Shown here: in pieces, positions 6,664-13,676 of the stretch
Position numbering within the stretch: the first letter of the stretch is position 1
Layout: every line of letters begins with the position of its first letter
Assembly: GCA_014379785.1 (NCBI GenBank)
Contig: JACMLD010000123.1
Span: forward strand, 1-15,065
Direction of reading: 5' to 3'
Length of the DNA: 15,065 bases
Origin: Chitinophagaceae bacterium
GTDB taxonomy: Bacteria; Bacteroidota; Bacteroidia; Chitinophagales; Chitinophagaceae
Program-made: the position numbers and the translations under genes
Notes under the pieces: generated by a model
The model's database searches: none
What the model saw: only the letters and a program-made list of their open reading frames with translations
Told to the model about the DNA's origin: nothing

Positions 6664-7431
6664 TTATTTGATCGATGTAAGAAATTCTTTTGTAGCCTTT
6701 TCTATGTCAGGATTTGCGGTGATTGCATTAATGTATGCTGTGCCGATGATAGCTCCGTTTGTATATGCACAGGCCTGGTCAAAAGATGCCTTGTCTTTAA
6801 TACCAAAACCAACCAGTACAGGGTTTTTCAAATCTGCGTCTTTCAGTTTCTGCAGGTATTGTGTTATGTCGCCCTTGTCACCTCCCGAACCTGTCGTGGA
6901 CGAAGAAGAGACTGCATATAAAAATCCAGTGCTCAGTGAGTCGAGCATATGTACCCGTTCCATCGGCGTTTCCGGTGTAACCAGAAAAGTAAAGCTCAAG
7001 CCGAATCTTTGCATCATCGCTCCGTATTCGTTGTTGAATTCATGCACCGGCAGGTCTGGAATGATGAAACCATCGACTGCAACATCGGCTGCATGCTGAC
7101 AAAACTTTTCAAATCCGTATTGCAATACCGGGTTCATATATCCCATCAATATAACGGGCACGTATACCTGGTGGCGGAATCCTCTCAGCTGGTCAAACAG
7201 CCTTTCGATGGTCATTCCGTTTTCCAGGGCTTTGCTGCTGCTGGCCTGAATAACCGGACCGTCTGCCAGCGGATCGCTGTATGGCATACCAAGTTCTATG
7301 ATATCCGCGCCGTTGTCCTGCAATGCCTTCATCACCGGCACCGTGCTCTCCAGTGATGGATAACCTGCGGTGCAGTACACATTGAGAATATTACTTTTCT
7401 TTTTTTCAAAAAGCTGTATCAGTCGGTTCAT
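6664..7431 (-). CDS. trpA: Tryptophan synthase alpha chain TrpA
   Basis: TrpA cleaves indole-3-glycerol phosphate to indole and glyceraldehyde 3-phosphate, and the indole is channelled to TrpB. The 255-residue barrel has the catalytic residues Glu46 in DIIELGMPYSDPLADGP (43-59) and Asp57, as in the Salmonella pair Glu49/Asp60. Further family motifs are LMGYMNPVLQYG, GFIIPDLPVHE and the phosphate loop region VGFGIKDK. It lies 6 nt after trpB and 4 nt before hisH, the junction between the tryptophan and histidine genes. Confidence 0.98.
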   Translation of the reverse strand: MNRLIQLFEKKKSNILNVYCTAGYPSLESTVPVMKALQDNGADIIELGMPYSDPLADGPVIQASSSKALENGMTIERLFDQLRGFRHQVYVPVILMGYMNPVLQYGFEKFCQHAADVAVDGFIIPDLPVHEFNNEYGAMMQRFGLSFTFLVTPETPMERVHMLDSLSTGFLYAVSSSSTTGSGGDKGDITQYLQKLKDADLKNPVLVGFGIKDKASFDQACAYTNGAIIGTAYINAITANPDIEKATKEFLTSIK

Positions 7432-7437
7432 AAAAAG

Positions 7438-8643
7438 TTATTTTGCTGTTTCCATCACATTCATATATGCCGCCAGATCTTTGTCGCCCCGGCCGCTGAG
7501 GCAAACGACCACAATATCTCCTTTTTCAAATGTCATTTTATTCAGGGCCGAGAGTGCGTGAGCTGTCTCGAGTGCGGGTATGATTCCTTCGAGTCTTGCC
7601 AGCTGAAAAGCTGCTGTCACAGCGTCCTCATCTGTTACACTTAAAAACAATGCCCGGCCGCTCTCATAAAGAGTCGCGTGAAGCGGTCCAATGCCCGGAT
7701 AGTCGAGTCCGGCGGATATACTATGCGGTTCCATTACCTGACCGTCTGAGGTCTGCATGACCAGGCTCTTACTACCGTGCAAAATTCCCGCTTTGCCGAG
7801 CTGGCTGGTGGCGGCACTGAAGCCACTGTCCAGTCCCAGTCCCGCTGCTTCCACTGCTACAATCTTCACATCGGGCTCATCTAAATAATGATAAAATGCA
7901 CCTGCAGCGTTGCTCCCGCCACCCACACATGCCACGACATGCGTCGGATTGGGATTGCCGGTTTTTTCGCGCAGTTGTGTACGAATTTCGTCGCTGATGA
8001 CGGATTGAAACCTGGTCACCATATCCGGATAAGGATGCGGCCCCACCACGCTTCCTATAATATAATGCGTATCATTTGGATGATTGATCCAATCCCTGAT
8101 GGCTTCATTGGTGGCGTCTTTCAGCGTTTTACTGCCGCTGGTAACCGGTATGACGGTGGCGCCGAGCATTTTCATACGAGCTACATTGGGTGCCTGTCTC
8201 TCAATATCTTTCTCGCCCATGTACACAATGCATTCAAGGCCTTTGAGGGCACACACTGTTGCGGTGGCTACGCCGTGCTGTCCCGCACCTGTTTCTGCGA
8301 TGATCCTTTTTTTGCCCAGTCGTCCTGCGAGTAATATCTGGCCAATGGTATTATTGATTTTATGCGCGCCGGTGTGACAGAGATCTTCGCGTTTGAGAAA
8401 TATCCTGGTGCCGAACTGTTCACTCAGTCTTTCCGCTTCGAACAAGGGAGTTGGTCTGCCTACATAATCACGCAGCAAATCGGCGAACTCTTTCACAAAG
8501 GAAGGATCGTACATGATATCGAGATATGCCTTTCTCAACTGTTCCACATTGAGCTGCAGCATTTCGGGTATATATGCCCCGCCAAATTTTCCATAATAAC
8601 CCAGATCATCCGGGGTACGGTAAGATGTAACTGTTGTCATCAT
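7438..8643 (-). CDS. trpB: Tryptophan synthase beta chain TrpB
   Basis: TrpB is the PLP enzyme that joins indole and serine to make tryptophan. The 401-residue protein has the PLP lysine Lys95 in HTGAHKINN (90-98), the AETGAGQHGVATA motif that contains the catalytic glutamate, the phosphate-binding GGGSNAAG, and the C-terminal SGRGDKD. It is the TrpB1 type that works with TrpA. Two ATG codons stand in a row at 8643 and 8640. The first overlaps the trpF TGA by 4 nt (ATGA), the usual coupling, so it was chosen. Length is normal. Confidence 0.98.
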   Translation of the reverse strand: MMTTVTSYRTPDDLGYYGKFGGAYIPEMLQLNVEQLRKAYLDIMYDPSFVKEFADLLRDYVGRPTPLFEAERLSEQFGTRIFLKREDLCHTGAHKINNTIGQILLAGRLGKKRIIAETGAGQHGVATATVCALKGLECIVYMGEKDIERQAPNVARMKMLGATVIPVTSGSKTLKDATNEAIRDWINHPNDTHYIIGSVVGPHPYPDMVTRFQSVISDEIRTQLREKTGNPNPTHVVACVGGGSNAAGAFYHYLDEPDVKIVAVEAAGLGLDSGFSAATSQLGKAGILHGSKSLVMQTSDGQVMEPHSISAGLDYPGIGPLHATLYESGRALFLSVTDEDAVTAAFQLARLEGIIPALETAHALSALNKMTFEKGDIVVVCLSGRGDKDLAAYMNVMETAK

Positions 8644-9281
8644 TCGCTGTTTAAGTTCCCTATAAATTTTTTTATCAAATTCATGTCTTTCACACCCGGA
8701 GTCAGATCAAACTTACTGTTGATGTCGATGGCAAAAAGTGCTTTGGCTACGGGTTCCTTTGAAAAATCTCTCAGCTTTTTCTCATCCCCCGGTTCTATGC
8801 CACCGCTGAGAAAAAATGGTTTGCCAATGACTTTCTCATTGAGAATCTGCCAATCGAATTTTTTCCCCGTTCCGCCATAACCCGCGCCCATGGTATCAAA
8901 CATAAACATATCGCACATTTCCATATAGGGCCTGATCATCCATTCCACGCTGTCGTTGTCCGATAATCTGAATGCTTTTACAACGGACACGTAATCTGCA
9001 ATTTTTTCGCAGTATTTTGGCGACTCGTCTCCATGAAGCTGAACCATATGAAGTCTGCATTCATCCACCATATGAAGCACTTCTTCTACCGACGCGTTGA
9101 CAAACACGCCCACCTTATTGATATTTTTTTCCTTTCTTATCTGGGTAGTGGTCATGTGTTTAAACACATAGCGTGGACTTTTTGGATAGAATATAAAGCC
9201 GGCAAAAGCCACACCCATATCTGCAAGTTCATCTACCTGTTCAACCTGCGTCATTCCGCAAACTTTTATTCTCATTGTCAT
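8640..9281 (-). CDS. trpF: Phosphoribosylanthranilate isomerase TrpF
   Basis: TrpF carries out the Amadori rearrangement of phosphoribosylanthranilate to CdRP, the third pathway step. In the 213-residue protein the general base is Cys8 in MRIKVCGMT and the general acid is Asp129 in FMFDTMGAGYGGTGKKFDW (126-144). VQLHGDE (80-86), LSGGI (158-162) and the C-terminal phosphate-binding AIDINSKFDLTPGVKD (184-199) are also present. In the last motif the usual Ser-Gly/Arg-(Val/Leu)-Glu is replaced by Ser-Lys-Phe-Asp, a variation that may be typical of the phylum. The first ATG at 9281 is used; a second at 9275 is possible. It starts 2 nt after trpC and its stop overlaps the trpB start. Confidence 0.96.
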   Translation of the reverse strand: MTMRIKVCGMTQVEQVDELADMGVAFAGFIFYPKSPRYVFKHMTTTQIRKEKNINKVGVFVNASVEEVLHMVDECRLHMVQLHGDESPKYCEKIADYVSVVKAFRLSDNDSVEWMIRPYMEMCDMFMFDTMGAGYGGTGKKFDWQILNEKVIGKPFFLSGGIEPGDEKKLRDFSKEPVAKALFAIDINSKFDLTPGVKDMNLIKKFIGNLNSE

Positions 9282-9283
9282 CC

Positions 9284-10060
9284 TTAATTTTTTGCTACAA
9301 AATCTGCAAATGCTTTTCCCGGATCATTCTCTTTCATAAAATTTTCGCCCATCAGAAATCCGCGAAAACCATGGTTCCTGAACAGCTGCACGGTTTCGGG
9401 TTTGCTGATGCCACTCTCAGCAATTTTTATTTTTTCTTTTGACAGCAGATTAGCCATTTTCAGACTGCGGTCGATGTCTACAACAAAAGTTTTGAGGTTT
9501 CTGTTGTTGATGCCGATCATTTCAATTTCGGGGCTGATGTGGTCAAGCTCTGACTCATCATGCAACTCGAGTAGTACTTCCAGACCGAGATCACGCGCAG
9601 TGCGTGAAAGCGATTTTACTTCCGCGGGCGACAGGCAGGCGGCGATGAGCAGAATGGCATCGGCACCGATTGCGCGCGCCTCTGCAATCTGGTATTCATC
9701 GATGATAAATTCTTTTCTGAGAATGGGGATCTGATTGGTTCTCGCCGCATCGATGTCGGTGTCGTGGCCTCCGAAAAAATGCTCGTCTGTCAATATCGAG
9801 AGTCCGGCAGCGCCATTTTTTGTATACGCTTCTGTAATTGAAATGATATCGGGATTGGGGTGAATGACACCTTTGGACGGTGACTTTCTTTTAAATTCGG
9901 CGATGATCCCTGTGAGATCAGCATTCAGCAAATTTGCTTTCAGCGAATAGGTTCCCCGGTTGAAGTAAGGTTTTGCTTCCAGGCTTGACATGCTTGTTGC
10001 GGACTTTCTCGCTTCTACTTCCTTTCTTTTATAGGCCACTATGGTTTCTAATATATCCAT
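9284..10060 (-). CDS. trpC: Indole-3-glycerol phosphate synthase TrpC
   Basis: TrpC decarboxylates and cyclises CdRP to indole-3-glycerol phosphate. The 258-residue protein is monofunctional (not fused to TrpF as in E. coli). The catalytic set is visible: Glu55 and Lys57 in AEFKRKSPSKG (54-64), Lys116 in LRKEFIID (114-121), Glu165 in LLELHDE (163-169), Asn185 in GINNRNL (183-189), and Glu215/Ser216 in AESGI (214-218). The ATG shares one base with the trpD stop (TAATG). Confidence 0.97.
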   Translation of the reverse strand: MDILETIVAYKRKEVEARKSATSMSSLEAKPYFNRGTYSLKANLLNADLTGIIAEFKRKSPSKGVIHPNPDIISITEAYTKNGAAGLSILTDEHFFGGHDTDIDAARTNQIPILRKEFIIDEYQIAEARAIGADAILLIAACLSPAEVKSLSRTARDLGLEVLLELHDESELDHISPEIEMIGINNRNLKTFVVDIDRSLKMANLLSKEKIKIAESGISKPETVQLFRNHGFRGFLMGENFMKENDPGKAFADFVAKN

Positions 10061-11052
10061 TACTGCAGGCTGATAAGTTTTGTTAATGCATTGAGGGCTT
10101 TACCAGTTTCAAGACTTTCGATGGCTGCGCGAAACGCGTCATCGTACGAAGCATACTTTCCTGTGCAATGAAGGGCCATGGCAGCATTTGCAAATACGAC
10201 CGCGTTCTGTGACCAGGTGCCGTTGCCTTCCAGTATGCGTTTAAAGATGGCGGCGGATTCTTCGACCGATGAGCCGCCGGTGATATCCTTTGCGAGGACA
10301 TTTCTTTTACCAAGAGACTCAGGCGTCATGATTCTTTCGCCCTTGTTTGTTATCACCTTGGTGTCATTTGTAAGAGATATTTCGTCATACCCGTCAAGCC
10401 CATGGATTATCGTAAATGGTTTGCCCGTTTCCTGGAGAATGTAGTTGTAGACCCTTGCCATTTCGAGGTTGTAGACTCCGATGAGCTGAAATTCAGGACT
10501 GGCAGGGTTCACCATAGGTCCGAGCATATTGAAAAAAGTCCTGACCCCGATGTTTTTGCGGATGGAACCCACGGATTTCAGGGCCGGATGAAAAAGTGGT
10601 GCGTGGAGAAAACAGATATTGGCTTCGGACACTTCGCGGCGAAGCGCCTCTGCATCGTTTTTAAAACGATAGCCCAGTTGTTCCATTACATTTGATGCAC
10701 CGCTGATGGATGTTGCCCCGTAATTGCCGTGTTTGGTGACTTTCTGCCCGGTACCGGCCACTACAAAACAGGCCAGTGTTGATATATTGAAAGTGTTTTT
10801 GCCGTCGCCACCGGTGCCGACAATATCAATGGTACTCTCTCCGGGAAATTCCACTTTTACACAGAGGTCGAGCAGCGCATCGCGGAACCCATGAAGTTCT
10901 TCGATGGTGATGCTTCTCATCAGGAAGACGGTCATGAAAGAAGTCACTTCGTGCTCGTTGTACTTGCCATTGCCAATGTCAACCAGCACTTCTCTTGCCG
11001 CTGACCGGGTGAATGATTTGTGTTCAAATAAGTATTGAAGAATCTTTTTCAT
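10060..11052 (-). CDS. trpD: Anthranilate phosphoribosyltransferase TrpD
   Basis: TrpD transfers the phosphoribosyl group of PRPP to anthranilate. With the ATG at 11052 the protein is 330 residues, the usual size, and starts MKKILQYLFEHKS. Motifs are the PRPP-binding DIVGTGGDGKNTFNIST, KHGNYGATSISGASN, and GVRTFFNMLGPMVNPA, followed by a HGLDGYDEIS segment. An upstream in-frame start at 11091 would add 13 residues encoded inside trpG and is not supported. It begins 4 nt after the trpG stop and its stop overlaps the trpC start by one base. TrpG is a separate protein here, so this is not the TrpGD fusion of enterobacteria. Confidence 0.97.
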   Translation of the reverse strand: MKKILQYLFEHKSFTRSAAREVLVDIGNGKYNEHEVTSFMTVFLMRSITIEELHGFRDALLDLCVKVEFPGESTIDIVGTGGDGKNTFNISTLACFVVAGTGQKVTKHGNYGATSISGASNVMEQLGYRFKNDAEALRREVSEANICFLHAPLFHPALKSVGSIRKNIGVRTFFNMLGPMVNPASPEFQLIGVYNLEMARVYNYILQETGKPFTIIHGLDGYDEISLTNDTKVITNKGERIMTPESLGKRNVLAKDITGGSSVEESAAIFKRILEGNGTWSQNAVVFANAAMALHCTGKYASYDDAFRAAIESLETGKALNALTKLISLQ

Positions 11053-11056
11053 GGTA

Positions 11057-11629
11057 TTAATTCCTAAGCCAGTTACGGATGATGGTTTCACCTTCTGGTG
11101 TCAGTACGCTTTCCGGATGAAACTGTACACCTTTTACATCAAAATTGCGGTGCTGCAGCGCCATGATGAAATGGTTGTCGTCGCGGGCCGTCACTTCAAG
11201 GCACTCCGGAAAACCTTCATCAGCAACGATCCAGCTATGGTAACGTCCAACTTCTATGCGATCATCCATTCCTTCAAAGAGATCGCTCTTTCCTCTCTTT
11301 ATAATGTCGACGGGTGTTGCCACCCCATGGTAAACAGTTGACAGGTTAATTAGTTTGCCGCCGAATGCCTCTCCGATGGCCTGATGTCCAAGGCAGACAC
11401 CGAGCATTGATTTTGAGGATGCATATTCTTTTATCAGCGGCAGCAGCAGTCCTGCTTCTTCAGGGATGCCGGGTCCCGGCGAAAGAATTATTTTATCGTA
11501 GGCAGCCACTTTTTCCAGCGGGATCTGATCGTTGCGAAAAACGTCTACACGGCCGTGGATTATCTTTTCCACGAGGTGTACAAGATTATAAGTAAAGGAA
11601 TCGTAGTTGTCGAATACCAGGATCTTCAT
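11057..11629 (-). CDS. trpG: Anthranilate synthase glutamine amidotransferase component TrpG
   Basis: TrpG releases ammonia from glutamine for TrpE. With the ATG at 11629 it has 190 residues, normal for a stand-alone TrpG/PabA, and begins MKILVFDNYDSFTYNLVH. The catalytic triad is Cys79 in LGVCLGHQAIGE, His171 and Glu173 in GVQFHPESVLT, and the oxyanion region is SPGPGIPEE (50-58). A start at 11677 would add 16 residues inside trpE and is rejected. TrpG proteins can also serve aminodeoxychorismate synthase (PabA role); the sequence does not decide this, but the position between trpE and trpD makes the tryptophan role certain. Confidence 0.96.
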   Translation of the reverse strand: MKILVFDNYDSFTYNLVHLVEKIIHGRVDVFRNDQIPLEKVAAYDKIILSPGPGIPEEAGLLLPLIKEYASSKSMLGVCLGHQAIGEAFGGKLINLSTVYHGVATPVDIIKRGKSDLFEGMDDRIEVGRYHSWIVADEGFPECLEVTARDDNHFIMALQHRNFDVKGVQFHPESVLTPEGETIIRNWLRN

Positions 11630-11633
11630 TTCT

Positions 11634-13073
11634 TTAATTTTCAACTTTGTTTTGTCCGATTGTTTCGGCAAATTCAATGGCTCTTTTGAGCGCTCCCAGT
11701 TTGTTGTTTACTTCCTGCAGTTCGTTTTCAGGGTTGCTTGCGGCAACAACTCCTGCTCCAGCCTGGTAGACGAGGGTATTGTCGCGACTGAGAAAACTGC
11801 GTATCATGATGGCGTGGTTGCAGCTTCCGTCGAATCCCATAAATCCTATTCCGCCGCCATAATAACTTCTTGCGGTGGGCTCAAATTTGTCTATCAGTTC
11901 CATTGCCCTGAATTTCGGTGCACCGCTGAGTGTGCCGGCAGGAAAGGTCCGTGCCAGCATTTCGAATGGATTGTTTCCGGGCCGTACCTTACCGGTCACT
12001 TCGCTTACGAGGTGGATGACGTGACTGTAATACTGTACTTCACGAAAATGTTCGACAGTTACGTCGTCACAAAGTCTGCTGAGATCATTTCTTGCGAGGT
12101 CAACGAGCATGACATGTTCTGCATTTTCCTTTGCGTCGCTGAGCAGGCGGGCCGCTTCGCGTTGATCGGTTTCGGGATCACCGGTTCTTTTGAAGGTACC
12201 GGCGATGGGGTGAACGATGGCTTTGCCGTTTTGTATGATGATCTGAGCTTCCGGTGAAGAACCCATGAGTTTGTAATCGCCATAATCGAAGAAAAAGAGG
12301 TAGGGTGAAGGGTTGATGCTTCTCAGTGCCCGGTAGACGTTGAATTCATCACCGGTGAAAGGTCTTGAAAACCTGCGGCTCAGTACAATCTGAAATACAT
12401 CACCTCGGTGGCAGCTTGCAATGCCCTTTTTAACTATTTCACGATATTCCTCATCAGTGAGGTTGCTGGATTCTTCATTTCTTGCTTTGAAGGGATAGAC
12501 CGGTACGTCTTTGCTGCTGATCAGACTTTCTACGGCCAGGCTTTCACTTTCAATGCCTTCAATTTTATTTTCGCAGAAATACAATTCGTCCTTGTGGTGA
12601 TTGATGGCTATAACGTACTGGTATAAGCGATATCTCATCAGCGGAATGGCGTTGATGCCGGCTGATTTTTTTTCGGGATTGAAAGAAATGCTGTCGAAGA
12701 ACTGAACGGCATCATAAGTGGTATATCCGTACAGTCCCTGGGCGAATTTTCCTTCCTTTGAATCGGTAGTTGCTTCAAAGCGCTGCATGAAATTCCAGAG
12801 TTGCGCAGTGATTTCGTCGTTGGATTTCACCACTACTTTTTCTGGCTGTTGTCCTGGCCATTTGAGTTCAATGCTTTTGAGGGAGGTGATTTCCATCCCT
12901 GCGATGGCGTTGATGCAGATAAAGGAGTAGCTGTTGTCCGCTGCGTGGTGGTCGGTGCTTTCAAGGAGAATGGTATCACGGAAGCGGTCGCGAACCCGGA
13001 GGTATATGCCCACCGGGGTGAATATATCCGCCAGCATTTTTTTGACTTCCGTTTTGATGATAATTTTTTTCAT
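11634..13073 (-). CDS. trpE: Anthranilate synthase component I TrpE
   Basis: TrpE converts chorismate and ammonia to anthranilate, the committed step to tryptophan. The 479-residue protein shows the N-terminal LLES motif (residues 36-39), which in known TrpE enzymes is part of the tryptophan feedback site, and the chorismate-binding domain with NPSPYLFFFDYGDYKLMGSSPE, HPIAGTFKRTGDPETDQ, LVDLARNDL, and LSGAPKFRAMELIDKFEP. The LLES motif and the context argue for TrpE rather than PabB. It is the first structural gene after the attenuator, with its ATG 28 nt from the end of the terminator U tract. The next gene, trpG, follows after 4 nt. Confidence 0.97.
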   Translation of the reverse strand: MKKIIIKTEVKKMLADIFTPVGIYLRVRDRFRDTILLESTDHHAADNSYSFICINAIAGMEITSLKSIELKWPGQQPEKVVVKSNDEITAQLWNFMQRFEATTDSKEGKFAQGLYGYTTYDAVQFFDSISFNPEKKSAGINAIPLMRYRLYQYVIAINHHKDELYFCENKIEGIESESLAVESLISSKDVPVYPFKARNEESSNLTDEEYREIVKKGIASCHRGDVFQIVLSRRFSRPFTGDEFNVYRALRSINPSPYLFFFDYGDYKLMGSSPEAQIIIQNGKAIVHPIAGTFKRTGDPETDQREAARLLSDAKENAEHVMLVDLARNDLSRLCDDVTVEHFREVQYYSHVIHLVSEVTGKVRPGNNPFEMLARTFPAGTLSGAPKFRAMELIDKFEPTARSYYGGGIGFMGFDGSCNHAIMIRSFLSRDNTLVYQAGAGVVAASNPENELQEVNNKLGALKRAIEFAETIGQNKVEN

Positions 13074-13095
13074 AACCCGTTTGCTGTCTCAGCGT

Positions 13096-13126
13096 AAAAT
13101 AAAAAAGCCCCGAATGCATCGGGGCC
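13096..13126 (-). terminator. Intrinsic terminator of the trp attenuator (regions 3:4)
   Basis: On the minus strand GCCCCGA (13125-13119), loop TGCAT and TCGGGGC (13113-13107) form a perfect 7-bp, nearly all-GC stem followed by TTTTTTATTTT (13106-13096). It stands between the leader peptide ORF and trpE, so transcription that stops here leaves all structural genes silent. No U tract exists on the plus-strand side. Confidence 0.93.
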
Positions 13127-13167
13127 TGATATGATTTATCAATAGTAATTACATTACTTGCCCCGAT
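13101..13167 (-). promoter_or_regulatory. trp attenuator: mutually exclusive antiterminator and terminator
   Basis: Three segments can be read directly. Region 2, ATCGGGGC (13167-13160), lies inside the leader ORF four nt or so before its stop codon. Region 3, GCCCCGAT (13125-13118), is the 5' arm of the terminator. Region 4, TCGGGGC (13113-13107), is its 3' arm. Region 2 and region 4 are near copies and both pair perfectly with region 3 (8 bp against 7 bp). When tryptophan is plentiful the ribosome reaches the leader stop and covers region 2, so 3:4 forms and transcription ends. When Trp-tRNA is scarce it stalls at the Trp codons (13189-13181), 13 nt upstream of region 2, leaving 2:3 free to form. 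A short hairpin TGATA/TATCA lies in the linker. The pairing is seen; the mechanism is inferred from classical trp attenuation. Confidence 0.9.
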
Positions 13168-13213
13168 AGGAGTTTGTATGCCACCACCACTGTGTATTTT
13201 GAAAATTTACCAT
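13154..13213 (-). CDS. trpL: trp operon leader peptide with three consecutive Trp codons
   Basis: This ORF, too short for ordinary gene calling, encodes MVNFQNTQWWWHTNSYRGK and a TAA stop. Residues 9-11 are three successive TGG codons (13189-13181). Trp is normally among the rarest residues, so three in a row in a 19-codon ORF just ahead of trpE and an intrinsic terminator is the hallmark of a regulatory leader peptide. Its product is expected to have no function; its translation is the sensor of charged Trp-tRNA. Codons Tyr16 to Gly18 contain the region that pairs with the terminator's 5' arm. The residue after the Trp triplet is His (13180-13178). No Shine-Dalgarno site is visible, as is usual in this phylum. 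Confidence 0.93.
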   Translation of the reverse strand: MVNFQNTQWWWHTNSYRGK

Positions 13214-13218
13214 TAATG

Positions 13219-13250
13219 CAAATATTGAATGCAAAATTGATTTGACCAAA
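13219..13250 (-). promoter_or_regulatory. Candidate promoter of the trp-his operon
   Basis: On the minus strand TTTG (13250-13247), a 20-nt spacer and AATATTTG (13226-13219) match the Bacteroidota TTTG / TAnnTTTG promoter with one mismatch (first base) and the ideal spacing. It starts 10 nt after the GNAT stop. The -7 element ends 5 nt before the leader ATG, so the mRNA would have almost no 5' untranslated region. Confidence 0.6.
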
Positions 13251-13259
13251 ATTTTTTTG

Positions 13260-13541
13260 TCAGGCTCTCACGTCACTGAAGGATGAAACCCTGTCGAACA
13301 GTCCTTTGGCAAAGCTGCAGAGCGGAATAATTTTGAGGGAATGGTTTCTCGCGTATTCTACGGCAGTTTCTACGAGCTGCTTCCCTACCCCTTTCCCTTC
13401 CAGCGACTTGTCTACCTCCGTATGTTCGATGATCATTTTGTCGTCTGAGGGCATGGTATAGACAAGTTCGGCAAGAATGGCACCTTCCTGGCCAACGTAA
13501 AACATTCCTTTACCGTCTACTTTTTTATGTTGAATGAGCAT
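13260..13541 (-). CDS. Small GNAT-fold N-acetyltransferase (Acetyltransf_CG type)
   Basis: The 93-residue protein belongs to the minimal YjdJ-like GNAT group (PF14542, Acetyltransf_CG) by its central signature IIEHTEVDKSLEGKGVGKQL (37-56), which includes the acetyl-CoA loop GKGVGK, then VETAVEYARNH (57-67) and KIIPLCSFAKGLFD (70-83) with the conserved Cys75. The substrate is unknown. The common form of the last motif is PLCPFAK; Ser replaces Pro here. It sits between hisB (133 nt upstream, separated by a palindromic repeat) and the trp promoter. A TATAATTG (13554-13547) just before its ATG resembles a -7 element, but no matching -33 element is seen, so it may be transcribed with hisB or alone. 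It has no evident link with either pathway. Confidence 0.88.
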   Translation of the reverse strand: MLIQHKKVDGKGMFYVGQEGAILAELVYTMPSDDKMIIEHTEVDKSLEGKGVGKQLVETAVEYARNHSLKIIPLCSFAKGLFDRVSSFSDVRA

Positions 13542-13560
13542 GGTTACAATTATATCATGA

Positions 13561-13676
13561 AGTTAGTCATTTCGACTCCCATCGCGAAGCGATGTGGGTG
13601 GAGAAATCCCCCACAATTACTCTGATTGCCGGCTGGGGATGCCTCGGCTTCGCTCGGCATGACGGTACTTCTAACT
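13561..13676. repeat. Palindromic intergenic repeat (REP/MITE-like) between hisB and the GNAT gene
   Basis: The gap holds an imperfect long palindrome. AGTTAG (13561-13566) mirrors CTAACT (13671-13676), GTCAT (13566-13570) mirrors ATGAC (13659-13663), and ATCCCC (13606-13611) mirrors GGGGAT (13635-13640). Smaller hairpins are nested inside: CATCGC-GAA-GCGATG (13580-13594) and TGCC...GGCA around CTTCGCTCGG (13640-13659). Phrases such as GTCATTTCGAC, GGAGAAATC and CTCGGCTTCGCTCGGCATGAC are, from memory, typical of repeats dispersed in many copies through Bacteroidota genomes. There is no U tract, so it is not a standard terminator. The right end overlaps the hisB TAG stop. Confidence 0.7.

Noticed and set aside
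11053..11091. 13-residue extension of TrpD
   Set aside because: It overlaps the trpG coding end, and the ATG at 11052 gives the normal TrpD N-terminus and a 4-nt spacing like other genes in the unit.
11630..11677. 16-residue extension of TrpG
   Set aside because: It overlaps trpE; MKILVFDNYDSF at 11629 is the canonical TrpG start.
11607..12257. + strand ORF of 216 codons opposite trpE
   Set aside because: Antisense shadow of trpE, with Cys/Phe-rich composition and no family features.
13101..13260. T-box riboswitch or TRAP-type control of trpE
   Set aside because: No T-box consensus and no series of GAG/UAG triplets is visible, while the leader ORF with Trp codons and the alternative stems explain the region.
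13566..13663. Intrinsic terminator after hisB
   Set aside because: The palindrome has no U tract on the minus strand, so it is better described as a repeat element.
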